Source: an uncultured Lachnospiraceae bacterium
Lineage (GTDB): Bacteria; Bacillota_A; Clostridia; Lachnospirales; Lachnospiraceae
Assembly (NCBI GenBank): GCA_947178085.1
Contig: CAMWWS010000194.1
Location: 1 to 5,751, forward strand
Length of the DNA: 5,751 nucleotides
Direction of reading: 5' to 3'
Shown: piece after piece, positions 1 to 5,751 of the stretch
How positions within the stretch are numbered: the stretch's first letter is position 1
Layout of the letters: the number at the start of each line of letters is the position of its first letter
Program-made: the position numbers and the translations under genes
Notes under the pieces: model-generated
The model's input: only the letters and a program-made list of their open reading frames with translations
Told to the model about the DNA's origin: nothing
Database searches by the model: none

Positions 1-22
1 GTTAAAAAGACTGCGCGAATAC

Positions 23-51
23 TTGTAATTCACTTTGCCCGTTGTTATAAT
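23..51 (+). promoter_or_regulatory. Extended -10 sigma-A type promoter of the ATPase gene
   Basis: A perfect -10 box TATAAT lies at 46-51, preceded by an extended -10 TGT at 43-45. A -35-like TTGTAA (4 of 6 consensus bases) lies at 23-28, giving the ideal 17-base spacer. Transcription would start near 58, leaving a leader of about 70 bases before the ATG at 129. The leader is AT-rich and shows no clear hairpin or riboswitch. The assignment rests on consensus match and position only. Confidence 0.7.
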
Positions 52-117
52 ATACTTACGAAACTCCGAAGGAAATTAAAAAGTATATTTTGTGTATTTT
101 GATAAGGGGTAAGGTAT

Positions 118-122
118 GGAGG
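118..122 (+). promoter_or_regulatory. Ribosome binding site of the ATPase gene
   Basis: GGAGG at 118-122 is followed by a 6-base spacer and the ATG at 129. This is a strong Firmicutes-type Shine-Dalgarno sequence and supports 129 as the true start. A second ATG at 116 overlaps the site but is in another frame. Confidence 0.8.
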
Positions 123-128
123 TATTAA

Positions 129-1589
129 ATGGCAATTGTAAGCAATGAACAGGTCATTAAGGTATTACGCCAATATAATCCTTGGTGGAGAACACCTTCT
201 GCAATCAAGGAAGAAAGCAAACCTCAAAAGAGGCTTGCTTATTATGAAGTTCTTAAAGTGTTGAAACATACAAGTATCCGCCGTTTTGTTGTTCTATCCG
301 GAGTAAGGCGTGTGGGTAAAACAATCATTATGTATCAGCTGATTGACAATCTGATAGAGGAAGGTGTTAATCCCAAAAATATTTTATATGCGACTTTTGA
401 TAATCCCATTCTTAAACTGGTTGATGTGGAAAATATTTTATCCATATATGAGTCCATGTATCCAATAGAGGGAACAAGGTATATTTTTTTTGATGAAATA
501 CAGTATACTGATAATTGGGAACTTTGGATGAAAGTTATTTATGACAGCAGAAAGGATATTCGTCTAGTTGCGACCGGTTCAGCAAGTCCCGTTTTGGAAA
601 AAAATTCTACAGATAGCGGTACGGGAAGATGGAGTGTGCTGAAAATTCCTACAATGTCATTTTATGAATATTGTAAGCTGTTGGAGATTGATGTACCGGA
701 ACTTCCGGAGAATCTAAGGCTTTCTAAACTTATACAAATGAAACAGGAAGAACTCGGTGATTTAATGAGTCGTTTTATGCCTTTGCAGAATCATTTTAAC
801 CGCTATTTAACGGTAGGTGGTTTTCCGGAACTTGTGTTATCGGATGATGATGTTTATGCACAGAGAATGTTGCGTGAAGATGTGGTTGATAAGGTCATTA
901 AACGCGATGTGCTGTCCTTGTTTAACATTCGCAGTCCTTTGTTGATGGAAAAACTCTTTCTATACCTTTGTATGAATTCCACAAAAATTTTTAATGCAAC
1001 TACAGCGGCAAAAGAACTTGAAAACATATCGGTAGTAACAATTGACAGTTATATTGAAGCATTGGAAATGTCCAATCTTATTTATTTGGCAAAACCTATT
1101 GATGTGGGTAGTAAGGGTGCATTAAAAGGAAAACCGAAAATTTTTATTGCTGATGCGGCTATTCGCAATGCTGTATTGATGATTGAAGATGTATTGTCAG
1201 AAGAAGATGAGCTTGGGATTATGGTGGAAACGGCAGTTTATAAGCACATTGTATCTTTTTATCAAGGCAGTACGGTACAACTTGGTTATTTTAGGAAAGC
1301 AAAAGATAATCAGAAGGAAGTTGATGTTGTTATAGAATTGCCCCGACAGAAAATTCTCTGTGAAGTAAAATACCGCAATAATTCTCATATTCCTACCTCG
1401 GATGCCATTGTGGAATTATGCCAGGATGAAAAGGCTAAAGTGACTAACGCCTTTTTGATTACGAAACAATTAGAAGACTATGGTATGGTAAAGCATGAAA
1501 CAGTTACGCCGATTTTACGAGTTCCTGCAATTGTATTTCTTTATATTCTTGGGAAGACAGAGGCGGAAGGGCAGAATGGGAAGCTGTAA
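129..1589 (+). CDS. AAA-type ATP-binding protein with DUF4143 region (COG1373-like)
   Basis: This 486-residue protein is a predicted P-loop ATPase of the COG1373/DUF4143 type; the cellular role of the family is not established. What is visible: the N-terminal YNPWW segment (16-20) seen in this subfamily, Walker A G58-VRRV-GKT65, Walker B FFDEIQ with D122 and E123, and a sensor-1-like ATGS around 148-151. The GGFPE motif at 230-234 marks entry into DUF4143, followed by a helical/winged-helix-like stretch to about 330. The C-terminus carries a PD-(D/E)xK-like set: E367, D399 (in EVDVVIE) and E412-V-K414. There is no signal peptide or membrane segment, so it is probably cytosolic. The length is normal for full-length members (roughly 400-490). 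It has its own promoter and strong RBS and looks intact. Such genes are often solitary and spread between gut bacteria; whether it acts in defence, DNA handling or something else cannot be told here. Confidence 0.9.
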   Translation: MAIVSNEQVIKVLRQYNPWWRTPSAIKEESKPQKRLAYYEVLKVLKHTSIRRFVVLSGVRRVGKTIIMYQLIDNLIEEGVNPKNILYATFDNPILKLVDVENILSIYESMYPIEGTRYIFFDEIQYTDNWELWMKVIYDSRKDIRLVATGSASPVLEKNSTDSGTGRWSVLKIPTMSFYEYCKLLEIDVPELPENLRLSKLIQMKQEELGDLMSRFMPLQNHFNRYLTVGGFPELVLSDDDVYAQRMLREDVVDKVIKRDVLSLFNIRSPLLMEKLFLYLCMNSTKIFNATTAAKELENISVVTIDSYIEALEMSNLIYLAKPIDVGSKGALKGKPKIFIADAAIRNAVLMIEDVLSEEDELGIMVETAVYKHIVSFYQGSTVQLGYFRKAKDNQKEVDVVIELPRQKILCEVKYRNNSHIPTSDAIVELCQDEKAKVTNAFLITKQLEDYGMVKHETVTPILRVPAIVFLYILGKTEAEGQNGKL

Positions 1590-1661
1590 ATGGATACAAT
1601 CCCAGGAATAAATATAGTTTACAAATAATAATAAAAATTTGAATAAAGCGAAAGGCATCCC

Positions 1662-2405
1662 ATGTACAAAGTTTCTTTATTGCTTACGACATACAATTCT
1701 ATAGAAAATTTACCAATAACCCTTGCAAGCATATGTGAACAGACTTATGAGAAAATAGAAGTAGTCATAGTTGACGGCAAATCGACAGATGGAACCGTTG
1801 ATTTGATAGAACAGTTTGCCAGGAATGCCGAGAATGCAGATATAGAAGTGAAGTGGATATCTGAGCCGGACAAGGGTTTATATGATGCCATGAATAAAGC
1901 ATACAGCATGTGTACAGGAGATATTATAGCAGTCTGTAATGACCGACTTTGTGAAAAGAATGCAGTTGCTGTTTTTGTGGAGGCGATTGAAAAAGCAGGA
2001 GAAGGGTGCATTGGCGCACACTCTGATTTAGTATATGTAGATGGCGATAAAGTAGTACGCAGTTGGCATATGGGAGATGGAAATATTGCGCAAGGGTGGA
2101 TGCCCGGGCATCCTACACTTTTTTTAAAGCGGGAAGTATATGAAAAATACGGTCAATATGATATTTCTTTGCGTTGTGCAGCAGACTATGAATTTATGGT
2201 ACGATTTTTAAAAGATAAAAAGAATAAGCTTGCCTATATCCCGACTGTGCTGGTTTCCATGTTTTATGGAGGAACCAGCAACGCAGGACTGCATAATTAT
2301 TTAGTATCCTTTAAAGAAGGATATATGGCATTGGTGAAAAACGGTATTAAGCATCCGTTGATGATTACTTTAAAAAGAACATGGAAGGTTTTACGACAGT
2401 TTTAG
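1662..2405 (+). CDS. Family 2 glycosyltransferase
   Basis: This 247-residue GT-A fold enzyme is predicted to move a sugar from a nucleotide-sugar to a glycan acceptor at the cytosolic membrane face, as in capsule, exopolysaccharide or wall-glycan synthesis; donor and acceptor are unknown. Visible features are the GT2 opening SLLLTTYNS (5-13), the nucleotide-binding D38 in VIVDGKSTDGT, SEPDKGLYDAMNKA (67-80), GWMPGHPTLF (145-154) and CAADYEF with D175, near the usual acceptor-binding/catalytic region. At the metal-binding DxD position, after GDIIA, the sequence reads CNDRL (92-96), so only one acidic residue is present. No transmembrane segment is evident. The start has a modest SD (AAAGG at 1651-1655, 6-base spacer). 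The 72-base gap after the ATPase has no terminator, so read-through is possible. Its stop overlaps that of the opposing deaminase gene. No other polysaccharide genes are in the window, so this is either an orphan or the edge of a cluster. Confidence 0.9.
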   Translation: MYKVSLLLTTYNSIENLPITLASICEQTYEKIEVVIVDGKSTDGTVDLIEQFARNAENADIEVKWISEPDKGLYDAMNKAYSMCTGDIIAVCNDRLCEKNAVAVFVEAIEKAGEGCIGAHSDLVYVDGDKVVRSWHMGDGNIAQGWMPGHPTLFLKREVYEKYGQYDISLRCAADYEFMVRFLKDKKNKLAYIPTVLVSMFYGGTSNAGLHNYLVSFKEGYMALVKNGIKHPLMITLKRTWKVLRQF

Positions 2406-2414
2406 TAAACCTTC
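2384..2414 (-). terminator. Possible terminator hairpin at the convergent gene ends
   Basis: Arms at 2384-2394 and 2405-2414 pair as 10 base pairs with one bulged T, around a 10-base loop that holds most of the stop-codon overlap. Read on the - strand, the hairpin is followed after 4 bases by TTCTTTTT (about 2379-2372), so it could end the dehydrogenase-deaminase transcript inside the glycosyltransferase 3' end. On the + strand there is no T-run after the stem, so it is weak in that direction. The stem has few GC pairs, so confidence is limited. Confidence 0.35.
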
Positions 2415-3703
2415 TTATCCAGCTCCATCCTTGAAATAATATCATTTATCTTCTTATAAACCAACTCTTCGTCTATCGTCAGAAGTTTGCGGTGTTCCAT
2501 TGTAATCTGACCGTCAATGATAACAGTATCTACCTCGGAACCATTTGCAGAATAAGAGAGCCCTGCAATCAGGTTATTTCTTGGAGTAAGAGACGGACAG
2601 TTCAAATCCAAAATAGCCAAATCTGCTTTTTTGCCCACTTCTATAGAACCGATTTCTTTTTCTAACCCTAATGCTTTGGCGCCGTTTATTGTTGCGATGC
2701 GGAAGCCTTCTTTGGCGCTTATGCACTGAGGAGTTTTGCCTGTTCCCTTGTGAATAAGAGTAAGCAGGCTAAGCTCGTGGAACATATTCAGGCAGTTATT
2801 GCTTGCTGCGCCGTCTGTACCGAGACAGACATTTACTCCTTTATCCAGCATTTTTGCAATCGGTGCAAAGCCGTTACCTAACTTCATATTACTTGCAGGA
2901 TTGGTGACAACGCTGACATTATGTGCTTTCAAAATATCGATATCTTTGTCCGTTACCTGAACGCAATGCGCTGCAATCGCGGGAATATCGAATATTCCTG
3001 TTTTTTCAGCCAGTTCGATTGGGGTACAGCCGTACTTCTCCTGAATCTGCTCGATTTCACTGACGCTTTCTGATAAGTGGATATGTATTCCCATACCGTT
3101 CTTTTTAGCTTCATTTGAAACAATTTTTAAGAATTCATCGTCGCAAGTATAAGGGGCGTGGGGACCCAGCATAAAGGTCAGTCTGTCGCAGTCTTTGGCA
3201 GCGTCGCGTTCCTCGTATGCCTGACGCAGTCTCATTTGTCCGCCTTCGTCATTTCCGTTTCCGACAAGACCGCGGCATATTACCGCACGCATACCAGACT
3301 CCTTGACTGCTCGCGTAGTCTGGTGAATATTCATCTGCATATCATTAAAGCAGGTTGTTCCGCTTTTCATCATTTCGATTATTGCCAGATTAGCGCCCCA
3401 GTATGTGTCCTCGTCAGTCATTTGCTGCTCAATCGGGTCTATAGTGCCAAAGAGCCAATCCATAAAAGACAGGTCATCTGCAACATTTCTCATGAAAGAC
3501 ATGTAAGAATGCGTATGGCAGTTAATCAGGCCGGGAATAACCAGTTTGTCAGTTCCATCGATTACCTTGTCCTCTTTAAACCCGGAAGGTACCTGACCGA
3601 TTCCGGTAATCCGGTCTTTTTCTATATAAATACTTGTTTCCTTAATGACATCTTCTGTACCCTGCGGTACTATGACCAGTGCATTTTTAATTACGATTCC
3701 CAT
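2402..3703 (-). CDS. mtaD: Amidohydrolase, S-adenosylhomocysteine / 5'-methylthioadenosine deaminase type
   Basis: This 433-residue cytosolic metallo-deaminase belongs to COG0402. Members deaminate the adenine of S-adenosylhomocysteine to S-inosylhomocysteine, and often 5'-methylthioadenosine or adenosine as well. Visible residues are the metal-binding H63-T-H65 in INCHTHSY, HAPY at 182-185, the metal H209 and likely proton-shuttling E212 in HIHLSES, H246 in AAHC, and metal D297 in LGTDGAASNN. The stretch NPASNMKLGNG (268-278) is strongly conserved in the MTA/SAH deaminase group (compare Thermotoga TM0936), which favours this over chlorohydrolase or guanine deaminase. The ATG at 3703 has AAAGGA 9 bases upstream. 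The gene starts 66 bases after the dehydrogenase stop with no convincing terminator between them, so they are probably co-transcribed. The length is normal and all expected catalytic residues are present. The exact substrate within the SAH/MTA/adenosine range is inference. Confidence 0.9.
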   Translation of the reverse strand: MGIVIKNALVIVPQGTEDVIKETSIYIEKDRITGIGQVPSGFKEDKVIDGTDKLVIPGLINCHTHSYMSFMRNVADDLSFMDWLFGTIDPIEQQMTDEDTYWGANLAIIEMMKSGTTCFNDMQMNIHQTTRAVKESGMRAVICRGLVGNGNDEGGQMRLRQAYEERDAAKDCDRLTFMLGPHAPYTCDDEFLKIVSNEAKKNGMGIHIHLSESVSEIEQIQEKYGCTPIELAEKTGIFDIPAIAAHCVQVTDKDIDILKAHNVSVVTNPASNMKLGNGFAPIAKMLDKGVNVCLGTDGAASNNCLNMFHELSLLTLIHKGTGKTPQCISAKEGFRIATINGAKALGLEKEIGSIEVGKKADLAILDLNCPSLTPRNNLIAGLSYSANGSEVDTVIIDGQITMEHRKLLTIDEELVYKKINDIISRMELDKKVY

Positions 3704-3769
3704 TATTCTATGTCCTTTCTATTATTATTTATAATTGTGATACTTTTTATCATTGTTAAGATTGCATTT

Positions 3770-4729
3770 TTATAAGTTTACAACATTCCTGTACTCTCCG
3801 TTTAGGAATGCTTCAATGTTTTTAACAACCTCTTCAATCAACCGGGTTCTTGACTCTATGCTTGCCCATGACATGTGAGGTGTAATAATCAATTTAGTGC
3901 TGTCCTTTATCTGACTCAAAGGATTGGATTGCTCCATTGGCTCTTTTTCCAATACATCCAGACCGGCAGCAGCAATCGTTTCTTCTGTAAGCGCCTGATA
4001 CAAGTCCTGTGTATTTACGACAGGTCCTCTTGCAACATTAATCAGGATTGCTGATTTTTTCATTTTTTCAAAAGCATTCTTATTAATCAGATTCCTCGTC
4101 CTGTCGCTGAGCGGGCAATGGAGCGATATAATATCGGATTCCTTGAGTAATGTATCAAATTCTACTCTTTCATATTCTGTGCAAGTACTCTTGCCGGAAG
4201 CAGAATAAAAAATGATGCGACAGCCGAAAGCCTGCGCTATGGAAGCCACCCTATGTCCGATATTGCCCATGCCGACAATGCCCCATGTTTTACCTTCCAG
4301 TTCATTAAATGCCCTGTCAAAATTGGAAAAAAACGATTGTGCACTATAAGCACCCGATTTTACATAATCGTCATAATGTGCCAATTTCTCTGACAACGCC
4401 AGTGCAAGCAGAAGAGTATGCTGAGCGACTGCGGATGAACAGTAATTAACGACATTGGCAACTTTGATGCCTCTGGATTTGCAATATTCCAAATCCACGT
4501 TATCATATCCCGTTGCAAACAGACAGATAAGTTTCACGTTTGGGGCGTCTTTTAAAGTGCTCTCATTTAACGGAGCTTTATTGGCAATGACAATATCAAC
4601 ATCTCTGACTCTTTCTGCGGTATTATCGGCAGATGTATTGGGATAATATGTAACCTCACCGAATTTTTCAAGTGCAGATATATCAATATCCGTACCTGCG
4701 CTGTTTCGTTCCAGAACTGCCAGTTTCAT
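3770..4729 (-). CDS. D-2-hydroxyacid dehydrogenase (glycerate dehydrogenase / hydroxypyruvate reductase-like)
   Basis: This 319-residue cytosolic NAD(P)-dependent enzyme reversibly reduces a 2-keto acid to the D-2-hydroxy acid. The start is taken at 4729, because AAGGAGG sits 7 bases upstream; the longer frame to 4774 adds 15 residues without an RBS. Numbered from this start, the N-terminal substrate region has FATGYDNVDL (71-80), the Rossmann motif is G153-MG-NI-G158, and the catalytic residues are R234 (NVARG), D258/E263 (LDVLEKEP) and H285 (ITPH). After the second Rossmann strand the sequence reads FYSASGKS, with no Asp/Glu to hold the NAD ribose hydroxyls and with Ser/Lys present, suggesting possible NADPH use. 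The size fits glycerate dehydrogenase/hydroxypyruvate reductase, but relatives act on many keto acids, so the substrate is open. It lies first in a likely two-gene operon with the deaminase. Confidence 0.9.
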   Translation of the reverse strand: MKLAVLERNSAGTDIDISALEKFGEVTYYPNTSADNTAERVRDVDIVIANKAPLNESTLKDAPNVKLICLFATGYDNVDLEYCKSRGIKVANVVNYCSSAVAQHTLLLALALSEKLAHYDDYVKSGAYSAQSFFSNFDRAFNELEGKTWGIVGMGNIGHRVASIAQAFGCRIIFYSASGKSTCTEYERVEFDTLLKESDIISLHCPLSDRTRNLINKNAFEKMKKSAILINVARGPVVNTQDLYQALTEETIAAAGLDVLEKEPMEQSNPLSQIKDSTKLIITPHMSWASIESRTRLIEEVVKNIEAFLNGEYRNVVNL

Positions 4730-4736
4730 TTGATTT

Positions 4737-4743
4737 CCTCCTT
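4737..4743 (-). promoter_or_regulatory. Ribosome binding site deciding the dehydrogenase start
   Basis: On the - strand AAGGAGG is followed by a 7-base spacer and the ATG at 4729. This consensus site lies inside the upstream in-frame extension (ATG at 4774), which has no such site. It is the main reason for choosing the 319-residue protein. Confidence 0.85.
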
Positions 4744-4760
4744 GATAGATAAATATGGCT

Positions 4761-4788
4761 CTTATATCTGACAATAAATAGTATACAA
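4761..4788 (-). promoter_or_regulatory. Putative promoter of the dehydrogenase-deaminase operon
   Basis: On the - strand, TTGTAT (4788-4783, 3 of 6 to the -35 consensus) and TATAAG (4766-4761, 5 of 6 to the -10 consensus) are separated by 16 bases. A start near 4754 would leave a leader of about 25 bases containing the AAGGAGG site. The -35 is weak and touches the edge of the hairpin at 4789-4818. The call is an inference from spacing and position. Confidence 0.4.
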
Positions 4789-4818
4789 TATGCCGGAATG
4801 GATGTCCACTCCGGCATA
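4789..4818 (-). terminator. Strong hairpin between HAD gene and dehydrogenase: probable terminator
   Basis: Perfect 9-base arms TATGCCGGA (4789-4797) and TCCGGCATA (4810-4818) pair. After one A/C mismatch the stem continues with TGG/CCA around a 4-base loop. It lies about 48 bases downstream of the HAD stop and 60 bases upstream of the dehydrogenase start, the right place for a rho-independent terminator of the HAD gene. The - strand tail (TTGTATACTATTT) is only moderately T-rich, so termination may be incomplete. The near-perfect dyad next to a putative -35 box also allows an operator. Confidence 0.6.
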
Positions 4819-4865
4819 AGCATAAAAACTTTTATATTTGTATAAGTGATACGATTGTAAATATA

Positions 4866-5751
4866 TTATTCTGCAGTTTTTTGAGCCTCCTTTAAAAATA
4901 TGCTGTTAAATTCATTTTTCATGGATATAACATTCCAACCGTATTTTTCCGCAAGCGCATCCCATTCGGCTCGTTCAGTAACATTATACTGATATTCCCG
5001 TTCGTTGTCATCATGATTGATTAAAAGCGCAAGTCCTGTATGATTGGGATTGTTTTTTACATAATTAAGCATGGAGAAATCTCCGTCCGTGTTGCCGCAT
5101 GCCAGGATAGGACAAATGCCAATCTGATGATAAATGTTATATACTTTGTCCATTTTTATACTGCGTTGAGTAAAGCCTAATTCCCTTATCAGGGAATCGT
5201 TGGGTTCAAAAACATCGTGTCCTGATATATCATCAGAATTTCCCGCAGTACCGGCAATCAAAGTAATATCGCCTCCTATCATCTGCGAACGTGGAAGACC
5301 AACGACATCTGCAGCTGCGCCCCATATTACACCGCGTTCCGAACCTGAAACAATATAAACGGTGAAATCATTTTCCTGTAGGTAATTAATTAATTCCAGC
5401 ATAGGTTTATAAAAGCAGTCTTTGTATGTCAATCCGGGAAAATCCGGCTTTTCTTCCTGCATAAACCGGTTCATATATAACACGAAGTCTTCTTGTGACA
5501 TTCCCTGAAATGCTCTGCCGGTGACATCAGCAATTAATTGACCTGTGTTTGGAGGTTCGGGATCCATTTTTATATTTTCCAATAGTTCATCTTTCAGCGC
5601 CACTAATTCTTTATCATCGCTCAGCTCATTATCGATGCGATAAACCGCTACAGCCAATTCCAGCCAGAGTTTCTTCTCCACGACGATGGTGACATGCATG
5701 TCGAAGGTGGAGATGCGATCGTCTATAGAACCAGAGTTATCGCTTTTTTTT
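4866..5751 (-). CDS. HAD-superfamily hydrolase, partial (N-terminus beyond window), altered motif I
   Basis: This haloacid-dehalogenase-like phosphatase, of the phosphoserine-phosphatase-like kind, is cut by the right edge. The first in-window ATG (5699) is very likely not the start: it is the Met inside motif I, and the frame stays open for 17 codons to the edge, reading DDRISTFD just before it, as relatives do before their DxDGT motif. Numbered from ATG 5699, motif II is S118 in YIVSGSER, motif III is K182 or K185 (IKMDK), and motif IV is D205/D207 in CGNTDGDFSM. These fit a working Mg-dependent phosphatase, and a cap-like insert spans about 20-105. Motif I, however, reads DMHVT: the nucleophile Asp is kept (codon 5702-5700), but the acid/base Asp is His and the next Gly is Val. 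Either activity is lost or changed, or the edge sequence has errors. Relatives often carry a signal peptide upstream; this cannot be checked here. The substrate is unknown. Confidence 0.8.
   Translation of the reverse strand, partial: KKSDNSGSIDDRISTFDMHVTIVVEKKLWLELAVAVYRIDNELSDDKELVALKDELLENIKMDPEPPNTGQLIADVTGRAFQGMSQEDFVLYMNRFMQEEKPDFPGLTYKDCFYKPMLELINYLQENDFTVYIVSGSERGVIWGAAADVVGLPRSQMIGGDITLIAGTAGNSDDISGHDVFEPNDSLIRELGFTQRSIKMDKVYNIYHQIGICPILACGNTDGDFSMLNYVKNNPNHTGLALLINHDDNEREYQYNVTERAEWDALAEKYGWNVISMKNEFNSIFLKEAQKTAE

Noticed and set aside
2..28. A possible tail of an upstream + strand gene (LKRLREYL then stop)
   Set aside because: Eight codons are too few to tell from chance, and they overlap the -35 region of a good promoter.
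1197..1388. A 63-codon - strand open frame inside the ATPase
   Set aside because: It is antisense to the conserved nuclease-like part of the ATPase, and its translation shows no recognisable motif.
1613..1618. TATAGT as a -10 box for the glycosyltransferase gene
   Set aside because: No acceptable -35 hexamer lies 16-18 bases upstream; the region is simply AT-rich.
1590..1628. A 12-codon ATG frame directly after the ATPase stop
   Set aside because: It is very short, with no conserved content visible and no convincing reason to call it a gene.
1745..2011. An 88-codon - strand open frame inside the glycosyltransferase
   Set aside because: It lies wholly antisense within a well-supported gene and has low-complexity Ser/Thr-rich translation.
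3704..3769. A terminator or riboswitch between dehydrogenase and deaminase
   Set aside because: Only a 5-bp AT stem (TGATA/TATCA) is present, with no T-run or structured leader; this fits an intra-operon gap.
3158..3775. A 205-codon open frame on the + strand opposite the deaminase gene
   Set aside because: It runs antisense through a gene with complete family motifs, its translation resembles no family I know, and no good RBS is evident. It is best explained as a shadow frame.
4455..4646. A 63-codon + strand open frame inside the dehydrogenase
   Set aside because: It is antisense to the conserved substrate-binding region and has no support of its own.
4730..4774. A 15-residue N-terminal extension of the dehydrogenase
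   Set aside because: The ATG at 4774 lacks a ribosome binding site, the putative -10 lies inside the extension, and the family's first strand begins at the MKLAVLE that follows a consensus AAGGAGG.

Overview
The window looks like chromosomal DNA from a low-GC Firmicute, most likely a gut-type Clostridia such as Lachnospiraceae. The reasons are AT-rich codon use, strong AAGGAGG/GGAGG ribosome binding sites, a TATAAT promoter, and protein families common in that group. The genus is inference; no rRNA or other marker gene is present. It holds five protein-coding genes, with no RNA gene, CRISPR array or insertion sequence that I can see.

Left part, + strand: an extended -10 promoter (about 23-51) drives a 486-residue COG1373/DUF4143-type ATPase (129-1589). 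Its C-terminal half keeps a complete PD-(D/E)xK-like nuclease signature. After 72 bases comes a 247-residue family 2 glycosyltransferase (1662-2405) whose metal-binding position reads NDR instead of the usual DxD/SDD. The two genes could share a transcript but have no obvious functional link.

Right part, - strand, read from the right edge: a HAD-superfamily hydrolase cut by the window end (4866-5751), then a strong hairpin with a possible promoter beside it, then a D-2-hydroxyacid dehydrogenase (3770-4729), then 66 bases on an SAH/MTA deaminase-type amidohydrolase (2402-3703). The last two probably form an operon. The deaminase meets the glycosyltransferase tail to tail with a 4-base overlap, inside an inverted repeat that may terminate transcription.

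I found no convincing new multi-gene system. The points most worth a second look are the HAD protein, whose catalytic motif I reads DMHVT rather than DxDGT at an exact 12-base palindrome; the hairpin abutting a putative -35 box at 4783-4818; the intact nuclease signature of the ATPase; and the pairing of a nucleoside deaminase with a 2-hydroxyacid dehydrogenase that may prefer NADPH.
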